This document shows positions 1 to 7,676 of a stretch of 64,000 bases of DNA, piece by piece; the first letter of the stretch is position 1, and each line of letters starts with the position of its first letter. The position numbers and the translations under genes were made by a program. This DNA comes from Streptomyces sp. NBRC 110028. GTDB taxonomy: Bacteria > Actinomycetota > Actinomycetes > Streptomycetales > Streptomycetaceae. The notes under the pieces were generated by a model that ran no database searches, was not told the DNA's origin, and worked only from the letters and a program-made list of their open reading frames with translations. The stretch lies in the NCBI RefSeq assembly GCF_001417735.1, contig NZ_BBUZ01000042.1, positions 1 through 64,000 of the forward strand. Direction: 5' to 3'.

Positions 1-315
1 CACGTGGTTCACATCCGGATGCCGTCAACTTGCTTTACTGGGTGAAAGTTCAGGATTGGCGGGCTACGGAGAGGGGTGGCGGTGGGTCAGCAGTCATCCC
101 GTCTGCCCCAGCCCCTGGGTGATGGGGCGTGGGCTCTGGCGGGCAGTGAACCAACCCCTTCGGTCAGTCCTCTCGTGGCGCCTCTGGCGCCGTTCACGGG
201 CGACCATACCCCCTGTACCCCTTTCGTGTCCACTCCTGTCGAACCTGATGCATCACTCCGTTATGCCGGGTAGAGTCTGTGAAAATACAGCACCACCGCT
301 CGGGGCTACCTCGGA
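1..315. other. Leader region without a recognised gene
   Basis: No convincing coding region is seen; small overlapping frames exist on both strands but none has a matching ribosome binding site or a recognisable product. I searched this stretch for the left tip of the Tn7-like element (a sequence like TGTGACGGGG, the inverse of the right tip at 12121) and did not find it, so that end probably lies upstream of the window. Confidence 0.5.
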
Positions 316-1254
316 ATGATCTGGGACGGGTCGCCGCGTGGAACGATAGGCCCACAACCATTGGCGAAAACACGGGACACCTCACCCGAACGGGATGGAA
401 GCGAGGATGACGAATTGAATTCGTTGAGCTTCGAAATGCGCCTTCAGGCGCGGGAAGAAATCCACCGTGAGGTCGCTGGATTGACAGCGGATCAGGTCCA
501 CGAACGGCTGGTGGCCGCGGGCGGGCTGGAGGGCCACGGGGACCAGACGAAGCCGCTCAGTACGGAGGAGCGGCTGGCCGCAGTCCGGCGGAACGAGCTT
601 GGGCGCATCTGGAACCTGATGACCGGCGAGGGTTGGGAGACCTACTCCCCTGAGCACGACCCGGACGCGCACCGCTGGCACCAGGCGCAGCGGGAGGGTC
701 AGGAGCGCGAGAGCGGTGCAGCTTCGGGGCCGGACCCGGAGCTGATCCGCTATCGGATCGTGGCGCAGCGGACTGATCCGGCGCACCCTGGCGCCGCCTT
801 GCTGACGAACTACGCCTACGGGCGGTCGGTCGAGGAGGCCGTCGCCAAGGCCCGGAAGGCGTTGGAGGGGCCGGGCGGTCTGTACGGGGACCAGGGTATG
901 TACCGCGTGGTGGAGGTGGTCGAGGAGAGCTGGGACAGCGAGCTCCGGCAGCAGGAGGAGGCGCGCCGGCGGTACCTCACCATCATCCTGGAGGCCGCCA
1001 TCACCACCGTGCGTGGCCGTGAGCCGGACGACCCGGATGCGGACCTGCTGAACCGCCTGGACGACTTCTTCACCCGCGCCGTCGTCTTCCCCGACCCGCA
1101 CAACGGCGGCGTACATCCGCGGTCCCACCAGGCCACGTTCGGCTGGACCAGCGAGCCGCCCGGGATCGAGCACGCCAGCGACCCCGGTCGGGCACTGGCC
1201 CTGTTCCTCCTGGCCTACCTGGACCACCACGGCCTGGCGAGGACCGAGCGGTGA
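316..1254 (+). CDS. Hypothetical protein, about 312 aa
   Basis: An open frame with strong Streptomyces codon bias, but I do not recognise the family. The N-terminal 35 residues are low complexity and the true start may be further in. The body is charged and helical, with two Glu/Arg-rich stretches (about residues 40-90 and 200-225) and a moderately conserved-looking C-terminal block ending near LALFLLAYLDHHG. There is no signal peptide or membrane segment. It reads in the same direction as the helicase that follows, 145 bp downstream, so it could belong to the same mobile module. The ATG at 316 lacks a clear Shine-Dalgarno sequence. No function is proposed. Confidence 0.6.
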   Translation: MIWDGSPRGTIGPQPLAKTRDTSPERDGSEDDELNSLSFEMRLQAREEIHREVAGLTADQVHERLVAAGGLEGHGDQTKPLSTEERLAAVRRNELGRIWNLMTGEGWETYSPEHDPDAHRWHQAQREGQERESGAASGPDPELIRYRIVAQRTDPAHPGAALLTNYAYGRSVEEAVAKARKALEGPGGLYGDQGMYRVVEVVEESWDSELRQQEEARRRYLTIILEAAITTVRGREPDDPDADLLNRLDDFFTRAVVFPDPHNGGVHPRSHQATFGWTSEPPGIEHASDPGRALALFLLAYLDHHGLARTER

Positions 1255-1399
1255 CCGGGCATCAGGACGCTCCCGCGTCTGGAGAAAGGGCGCAAGGAAA
1301 CCCCGCTGAAACGATTTCAGAAGGCGTGCAAATACGGCATGGGCGAAAAAGAAAACCGGTGATCGGTAATCAGCATGCCGCTACTCAGCGCAGGAGGTC

Positions 1400-4087
1400 G
1401 TGAAATTGAGTGGTATTAAGCTTCGGCCTCATCAAGTAGAGGCTGTGGACGCGATCATTCAGGGACTTTCGGCCCCTGCCGACGGGGCTGTGCCTGCCCG
1501 GGGCTTGCGTGGACAACTCGTCTCGTCTACGGGGTCGGGCAAGACGATCACCGCGGGTGTGGCGGCGTTGCGGATGGTGCCACGGGGGCTGGTGGGGGTC
1601 GTGGTGCCGACGCTGGATCTGTTGACCCAGAGCGTCGAGGCGTGGCGTGCGGTGGGGCATTCGGGCCCGGCGGTGGCGGTGTGCAGTCTGGGTTCTGACT
1701 CGCTGCTGGAGGCGCTGGACGTGCGGTGCACGACCGATCCCGCGCAGTTGGCGCTGTGGGCGCAGGGCGGGCCGATGGTGGTCTTCGCGACGTACGCGAG
1801 CCTTTCGCCGCAGGGGTCGGAGGACGACCAGGGCGAGGAGGGCGCGGCCGCGCGGGGGGTGCTGGAGCGGGCCATGCGCGGAGTGTCCGGGAAGCGTATG
1901 GGTGCGTTCGACCTGCTGGTGGTCGATGAGGCGCACCGGAGTTCGGGTGATCTGGGGAAGGCGTGGGCGGCTGTTCACGATCAGGAGCGGATCCCGGCGG
2001 TGCGGCGGCTGTACATGACGGCCACACCGCGCCTGTGGGAAGCCGTTCCCGGTGCCGCTGGGGCCATGGGCTCGAAGGGCGGGCAGAGCGGCTCTGAGGA
2101 CGGTTCAGAGGGCTTGGGTGGGCGTCTGGTGGCGTCGATGGATGACGTTGAGCTGTACGGGCCGGTTCTGTACGAACTCGGACTGATGGAGAGCATCGAG
2201 CGCGGCATTCTCGCCCGTTTCGAGGTGGATGTGCTGGAGATCCGGGATCCCGAGGCGCCGGGGCCGGACGCGTTGGTGGAGGAGCAGCGGGGCCGGCGTC
2301 TGGCCGCGTTGCAGGCGGCGTTGCTCAAGCACGCGGACACCACCGGTGCCCGGTCGTTGATGACGTTCCACAGCCGCACCCTGGATGCGATGGCGTTCGC
2401 TCGCGCGTTGCCGGAGACCGCGGCCGAGCTGTACGAGACGGATCCGGTGGCCTATCCGAAGCGGGTGGGGGCGGAGTGGCTGTGCGGGGAGCACCCGGCG
2501 AGCCATCGGCGGGCGGTGCTGGACCGGTTCGGCGACGGTCTGGACGCCGAGGGGTGGGTGACCGACATGGGGCTCCTGGCGTCCTGCCGGGTGCTGGGCG
2601 AGGGCGTCGACATCCGCGGCAAGCGCGGGGTCGGCGGTGTCGTCTTCGCCGATACCCGCAGTTCTCCGGTGGAGATCGTGCAGATCACCGGCCGAGGTCT
2701 GCGCCAGCATCCGGGCGAGGGGAAGGTCGCGCGGCTGATCGTGCCCATCTTTCTCCAGCCCGGGGAGGACCCTGAGGACATGATGGCCTCCGCGAGCTAC
2801 CGCCCGCTGGTCGCCGTGCTGCAAGGGCTCCGTGCGCACGATGACCGGATCATCGAGCGCATGGCCCTGCGGACCAGCACCTCCAGCGGGCAGGCCACCT
2901 CCGTGGTGGCACTTGACCCGCAGCACGAGGACACCGACGAAGACGAAGGCGAGCAGGCCGCAGAGGGGGCAGTCGACAGCGCCAGCGCCGCCGAGGACCA
3001 CGGCGAAGACCACCTGGAAGAGAGCGCCGAGAGCACAGCGGCCGCCAGCGGCCGCCAGGAGGAAGAAGAAGCCGGGGCGGAGGCGGCGGGAGTGCCGTTG
3101 CTGCGGTTCTCCCTGCCGCGCAACCCCGACGTCATCGCCGCGTTCCTGCGCACCCGCGTGCTGCGGCCCGACTCCGAGGTCTGGCTGACCGGCTACAACG
3201 CCCTGCGCAAGTGGGTCCAAGCCCAGGGCGACGCGCAGGTGCCGCTGGACGCGGTCGTCCCCATCAGCACGACCGAAAGCGATGGAGGTGACGGCGACGG
3301 CGGGACCTATGCGCTGGGGGCCTGGGTCAGCGAGCAGCGGCGTCAGTTCCGCCTGGGCACGCTGAAGCCGTGGCGCGCCGAGTTGCTGGATGAGCTGGGC
3401 ATGGTCTGGTCGGTCACGGACGCCCGGTTCTGGAAGAACCTGGCCGCGGCGCGGGTGTATCACGCGGTCCACGGGACGCTCGCCGCGCCCAAGGACGCGG
3501 TCGTGGATGGGGTAGCGGTGGGCCAGTGGCTGGCCAATCTCCGCAAAGCCGGGGGCTTGGGCCGGGACGAAGAACGGGCGGCCGACCGCCGCAGGGCGCT
3601 GGAGGCCATCGACCCGGACTGGAACCCGGACTGGCCCATCGACTGGCAACGCCGGTACGCGGCGCTGGCCAGCCTGATCGCGGACCAGGCGACGCTGGCC
3701 GAGCTCCTGCCCGGCGTCACCTTCGGCGACCAGGACGTCGGCGCGTGGCTGACGGCGCAGCGCGAGGGCTGGGAGCAGCTGAGCGACGGGCAGCGCGAGC
3801 GCTTGAGCGGCCTCGGTGTCACGCCGCTGTCCGCGCCGGAGGAACCGCCTGCCAAGGCCCGTAAGGGCGTCTCCGGGGCCTTCGAGCGGGGCCTTGCGGC
3901 CTTGGCGCAGTACAAGGCCCGTACGGGCTCTGTGAAGGTCTCCAGGGCCCACGTAGAGACGATCGTGCTCGACGGTCAGGAATGCGCTGTGAAGCTCGGG
4001 GTGTGGCGCAGCAACATGCGTAGTCGGCAGGCGTCGCTGTCCGACGTGCAGCGGCAGCTGCTGGCGGATCTGGGGCTGTTTGATTGA
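1400..4087 (+). CDS. DEAD/DEAH-box helicase with C-terminal helicase-associated (HA) domains
   Basis: A superfamily-2 ATPase expected to translocate on or remodel nucleic acid in the cytoplasm. Visible motifs are Walker A TGSGKT (residues 44-49), DEAH (176-179), TATP (207-210) and a motif VI-like QITGRGLRQ near residue 430. An acidic Glu/Asp/Ala linker follows around 510-570. The C-terminal third holds two HA domains with the signature A-x-G-x-W near each middle and LDELGMVW-type ends. The GTG at 1400 sits only two bases after AGGAGG, so the in-frame TTG at 1406 (spacing 8) may be the real start. The stop overlaps the next gene by 4 nt, implying translational coupling with the TniQ-HA protein. 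HA-helicases are common near Streptomyces chromosome ends; here the context links this one to a transposon. Confidence 0.9.
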   Translation: MKLSGIKLRPHQVEAVDAIIQGLSAPADGAVPARGLRGQLVSSTGSGKTITAGVAALRMVPRGLVGVVVPTLDLLTQSVEAWRAVGHSGPAVAVCSLGSDSLLEALDVRCTTDPAQLALWAQGGPMVVFATYASLSPQGSEDDQGEEGAAARGVLERAMRGVSGKRMGAFDLLVVDEAHRSSGDLGKAWAAVHDQERIPAVRRLYMTATPRLWEAVPGAAGAMGSKGGQSGSEDGSEGLGGRLVASMDDVELYGPVLYELGLMESIERGILARFEVDVLEIRDPEAPGPDALVEEQRGRRLAALQAALLKHADTTGARSLMTFHSRTLDAMAFARALPETAAELYETDPVAYPKRVGAEWLCGEHPASHRRAVLDRFGDGLDAEGWVTDMGLLASCRVLGEGVDIRGKRGVGGVVFADTRSSPVEIVQITGRGLRQHPGEGKVARLIVPIFLQPGEDPEDMMASASYRPLVAVLQGLRAHDDRIIERMALRTSTSSGQATSVVALDPQHEDTDEDEGEQAAEGAVDSASAAEDHGEDHLEESAESTAAASGRQEEEEAGAEAAGVPLLRFSLPRNPDVIAAFLRTRVLRPDSEVWLTGYNALRKWVQAQGDAQVPLDAVVPISTTESDGGDGDGGTYALGAWVSEQRRQFRLGTLKPWRAELLDELGMVWSVTDARFWKNLAAARVYHAVHGTLAAPKDAVVDGVAVGQWLANLRKAGGLGRDEERAADRRRALEAIDPDWNPDWPIDWQRRYAALASLIADQATLAELLPGVTFGDQDVGAWLTAQREGWEQLSDGQRERLSGLGVTPLSAPEEPPAKARKGVSGAFERGLAALAQYKARTGSVKVSRAHVETIVLDGQECAVKLGVWRSNMRSRQASLSDVQRQLLADLGLFD

Positions 4088-6744
4088 CCCGCGCGTGTGT
4101 GATGCCCGGGGGCGGGGAGAGAGTGTTGCTGGCTGCTGGTGCTTTTCGCGTCGCTCCGCTGCAGGGTGAGATGACGCTGTCGTTCCTGGGGCGAGTCGCG
4201 GACGAATATGGCCTGGCGGTGAGGAGTCTGCTGTCGGCGGTAACCGAGGTGGCCGGTCAGCAGAATGTCGACGGGGTCCTCAGGGCCGACAGTGAAGTGT
4301 TCTTGAACGCGGCGGCCCGGGAACGGGTTTCCGGGCTGTGCCGTGTGCGGCAGGAGGACTTGCGTCGGGCACTGCCGGCCTGGGAGCAGGAGGAGCCACA
4401 GGGCCGTTACGGAGAAGGGCCGGCGGCCCGGCTCCATGCGGGGGTGGAGACGGTCGGCGCCTGGGGTCCGGCGTGTCCGGGCTGCGTCGCCGCACGGACC
4501 GGGCGGCCTGTATCGGCCCGCGCGTACCTGGCGGCGCATCAGCGAGTGTGCCCTCGGCACCGGTACTGGCTGATGGCCGTGCCAGACAGCGGCGGCCGAG
4601 TCGTGAGACTGTCCGAGTGTCCTGAGGTGGTACGCGCGCAGGCTGATCACCGGCTGCTACTGCGGCGCTCCCCCGCCGGCGGTGAGGCATTCGAAGTCGC
4701 TGAGGCGGTCACCGCCTGGTGGTGGACACAGGACTGGTCGGAAGAACAGGCGTGGCCGGCGCGCCTACGCGCGACTGCGCCTGATGATGAGGAGCCGGGG
4801 CTGTGGCGTGTGCTGGGCCGCCGCTTGGTCACCTACCCCGAGACAGTGACGGTGGCTGAGGTACTCGCTGACGAGGCGGTGCAGCGCCGGATCGCAGCCG
4901 AGGCTCGTGGCCAGCTTCCCTTCCTCCTTGCTGACGTCGCTGGGCTCGTCGGTGAGCTGGCGAGCCATCTCGGGCGGCCCTGGCTCACCGATCGCCTGGC
5001 GTCATGTACTTACGGCCCGCTGTTTACGTGGGCGTACCAGTGCAGCAAGATCAGCGGTCGGTCGGGGCAAAGCGGCCAGCCGCTGTTGTGGACGGTCCAC
5101 TCCGGGCACCGCCCCCGTCTTGTGGCGGATGAGCTCGCCGCATACCGGCAGCAGACCGCCCACGGCGATACCGCAGACGCTCCGGCACCCAAACGGCGAC
5201 GCGGCCACAGCCACCAAGCCGACGAAGCCTTCGAAGCCGGCCTGGCGCATGCCCAGGCGTATGCGGCTGTGCACGGGCACCTGGCGACTCGGGCCGACAC
5301 TTTCCAGGACGGCTTTGCGCTGGGGCAGTGGATGTCCAACCAGCGCATGCACGGTCTCGACATGCCGGTCTGGCGCGGTGCCGCGCTGCGTGCGCTGGAT
5401 CCGTGGTGGAACACGCCATGGCCGACTCTGTGGCAGCGCACCTACCACCAGGCAAGGCGCCACGTTGAAGAACACGGGCTACTGGATGCGCGGGCCGGAT
5501 TTCCCGGTACCAGCATCGGCCTGGGTGAGTGGCTGTATCTGCAGTGCAGTCGGTACCCGGATCTGCATCCCGAGCAACAGCGGCTGCTTACGCGATTGGG
5601 CATCGACGCCGCGGCGGCCCGGGCTGCCCGTCCCCGGCGCCGCAATCTACGCGCCGGGGAGCAAGAGGCCCTTGCTCACGCCCGGGCCTGGGCAGCGGAA
5701 CATGGAAGCCTGGCGGGAGTCGGTACCGGAACGGTCCACGAGGGATATCCACTGGGGAGGTGGCTGGCGGGGCGACGCAGCCAGATGGGGCGTGGGGTGC
5801 TGTCAGGGGACCGTGCCGAGGCCCTGGCCCGGATCGATCCGTGGTGGCGGCCGCCGTGGCACCTGTGCTGGCAACGTTCCTACGAGCACGCGCGCCGGCA
5901 GCTTCAGGCCGCGGGCGGCGGGGAGCTCGCGACGTGCTTTCCCCGGATGGACAAGGCGGCGCGGGAGTGGCTGCTCATCCAGCAGCGCCAGTACGACTCG
6001 CTCGGGGCCGCACAGCAGGATCTCCTTGCCGAACTCGGTCTGAGGCTTGAGGCAGCCGTTACTGAAACGCCGGCCGACATGGCTAGCGCCTCTGTTGCTC
6101 GTGCACGCGCACCACGACCGGGCGACCGGTCCATCCGTCCGGATACCGCCGCAACGGCTCTGGGACAGCGCCACCGTCTCCAGGGGCACGATGGCCGGGA
6201 AGACGGGGAGGTGGCGCCTGAACACCTTCCTGTGTTCGCAGCGCTGGGTTTGTTGGGAGTGCGGCGGTCACGGCTCGGGCAGCGTCCCGACCAGCGTGCC
6301 CGGTTCGAACGCGCGCTGGTGCATGCCCGGGCCTGGGCAGCCACTCACGGGCACCTGGCCGTTCCGCGGGAGGTGCAGCTGGACGGGTTCGCGTTGGGCA
6401 TGTGGCTGTTCGGCCAGCGCAATCGCGCCAAGCAGCGTGCCCGGCAGGGCGAGCCGCCCTCGCCCCACCTTCAGGAGTTGGCCGCGCTCGATCCGTGGTG
6501 GAACCCGCCGTGGAACCTGCACTGGCAGCGCAACTACTACCGCGCCCGCGACTACATGCACGCCGTCCGCCGAACCGACGCGGCAGGCGGTCTTCCGGTG
6601 CGGAAGGACGCGCTGGGTAAATGGGTCAGACGACAGTGCACGCTCTACGGCACCCTCCACCCCGACCAGCAGCGCCTGCTCTGCGCCATCGGCATCACCG
6701 CCGAGGCGGCCCGGGCCCGGTTGGGGCCGCGTGGCCGCACCTGA
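4084..6744 (+). CDS. TniQ domain fused to three helicase-associated (HA) modules
   Basis: The N-terminal ~200 residues look like TniQ/TnsD: an FRVAPLQGEMTLSFLGRVA opening, typical of TniQ, then a CPGC...CPRH zinc-binding pattern near residues 135-165. After a basic linker the protein has three HA modules (about 385-540, 545-690, 710-880), each with HARAWAAxHG, ALGxW, a DPWWNPPW block and a QQRLLxxLGI-type end. TniQ proteins choose the target in Tn7-like transposition; HA domains are predicted DNA binders. I infer a target selector with an HA-based DNA reader. TTG 4084 overlaps the helicase stop by 4 nt. A 167-bp gap separates it from tnsA. A separate short TniQ is encoded at 10914, so the module has two TniQs, as in some CRISPR-associated and dual-target Tn7-like elements. 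Confidence 0.85.
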   Translation: MTRACVMPGGGERVLLAAGAFRVAPLQGEMTLSFLGRVADEYGLAVRSLLSAVTEVAGQQNVDGVLRADSEVFLNAAARERVSGLCRVRQEDLRRALPAWEQEEPQGRYGEGPAARLHAGVETVGAWGPACPGCVAARTGRPVSARAYLAAHQRVCPRHRYWLMAVPDSGGRVVRLSECPEVVRAQADHRLLLRRSPAGGEAFEVAEAVTAWWWTQDWSEEQAWPARLRATAPDDEEPGLWRVLGRRLVTYPETVTVAEVLADEAVQRRIAAEARGQLPFLLADVAGLVGELASHLGRPWLTDRLASCTYGPLFTWAYQCSKISGRSGQSGQPLLWTVHSGHRPRLVADELAAYRQQTAHGDTADAPAPKRRRGHSHQADEAFEAGLAHAQAYAAVHGHLATRADTFQDGFALGQWMSNQRMHGLDMPVWRGAALRALDPWWNTPWPTLWQRTYHQARRHVEEHGLLDARAGFPGTSIGLGEWLYLQCSRYPDLHPEQQRLLTRLGIDAAAARAARPRRRNLRAGEQEALAHARAWAAEHGSLAGVGTGTVHEGYPLGRWLAGRRSQMGRGVLSGDRAEALARIDPWWRPPWHLCWQRSYEHARRQLQAAGGGELATCFPRMDKAAREWLLIQQRQYDSLGAAQQDLLAELGLRLEAAVTETPADMASASVARARAPRPGDRSIRPDTAATALGQRHRLQGHDGREDGEVAPEHLPVFAALGLLGVRRSRLGQRPDQRARFERALVHARAWAATHGHLAVPREVQLDGFALGMWLFGQRNRAKQRARQGEPPSPHLQELAALDPWWNPPWNLHWQRNYYRARDYMHAVRRTDAAGGLPVRKDALGKWVRRQCTLYGTLHPDQQRLLCAIGITAEAARARLGPRGRT

Positions 6745-6911
6745 AAGTGGCATCGCAAGTCTGAGATTCCACCGAGAATCACCTGTTCGAGTGAGAAGAG
6801 ACTGTTCGCTCGCCGCGCAGCGTCCCCTACGTAATTGGCTGTTGGGCTATCGCACGGTGCGTGCGTCGTGCGTGCTTTGAGGCAGCGGCGGTACGGAAGG
6901 ACAGTTCGGGC

Positions 6912-7676
6912 GTGGAAGCAGCCTTCGCCAGCGTCGATGGGCACCTGGCGCACCTGCCGTGGGAGCAGGCGATCGGATCGGTGCGGTTCGAGGATCTGGC
7001 ACCGGTGTCGGCGTTCCCGGTGGTGCCGGGCCGCCGGTGGGGGCCTGGTTGGTGGTGGTCGGCGACCACTGGACGGCACGTGGTGCACGGGTCCGCCGCG
7101 ATGCGTACCCAGCTGATGATGCTGGACCGGCACCCGGAAGTGACTGGTCTGTCCGCACGTCCGGTACGCCTGCGGTGGCGGGACCCAGCCGACGGGCGGG
7201 TGCGTTCATGGGTGCCCCAGCTCTTCGCCCGGTACACGGACGGCACCGGCCTCCTGGCCGACTGCCCCTCAAGCCTGGCTGCCGGTGGAGACCGGGCACA
7301 GGGAGCGCGGGTGGTCCTGGAGGCCGCGTGTGCGCGCGTGGGCTGGGTATACCGGCAGCTGGAGCCGCCTGATCCGGTGATGGCTGCGAACCTGCGATGG
7401 CTGGCCGGCTACCGCCATCTCCGCTATGAGGGGCCGCCCGGGCTGCAGGATGCGGTAGCGGAGGCGTTTACGGTGCCCCGGCCTCTGGCCGACGGAACAG
7501 TGTCGGTGGGTGATCCGCTGCGCGTCTTGCCGACTGTCTACCACGCCCTGTGGTCAGGGCGGTTGGTAGCGCGGCTCGACGAGCCGCTCAGTGAGCAGGC
7601 ACTGGTGTGCGCACACCGGACCGACGGCGAGCAGGACATCACGGCGGCGGGCGCCGCCGGGTTGGGGAGGGGATGA
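6912..7676 (+). CDS. tnsA: TnsA-like endonuclease subunit with apparently lost active site
   Basis: The position directly before tnsB and the overall pattern (DRHPEVTGLSARPVRLRW followed by a short strand-turn-strand) match actinobacterial TnsA-like heteromeric transposase subunits, which cut the 5' transposon strands. In that family I expect an acidic residue before the MLD helix, then PD-F-FAR and a D-V-R/K strand. Here these read SAAMRTQLMMLD, VPQLFARY and LLADCP: the first Glu, the PD aspartate and the final basic residue all appear replaced. This suggests a catalytically dead subunit, perhaps kept for structure. I chose GTG 6912 because GGAAGG lies 11 bp upstream; the frame is open back to 6861. 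The stop overlaps tnsB by 4 nt. Confidence 0.75.
   Translation: MEAAFASVDGHLAHLPWEQAIGSVRFEDLAPVSAFPVVPGRRWGPGWWWSATTGRHVVHGSAAMRTQLMMLDRHPEVTGLSARPVRLRWRDPADGRVRSWVPQLFARYTDGTGLLADCPSSLAAGGDRAQGARVVLEAACARVGWVYRQLEPPDPVMAANLRWLAGYRHLRYEGPPGLQDAVAEAFTVPRPLADGTVSVGDPLRVLPTVYHALWSGRLVARLDEPLSEQALVCAHRTDGEQDITAAGAAGLGRG

Noticed and set aside
382..1230. Long minus-strand open frame opposite the first gene
   Set aside because: It is the mirror of a GC-biased coding strand; composition is Arg/Leu/Val-rich with no recognisable domain.
1..1399. Left end of the Tn7-like element
   Set aside because: No TGTGACGGGG-like tip or CACCAGA-type repeats were found; GTGAAAGTTCAGG near position 42 resembles part of the right end but lacks a tip.
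2105..3952. 615-codon minus-strand frame opposite the helicase
   Set aside because: Antisense shadow; the plus strand carries clear helicase motifs.
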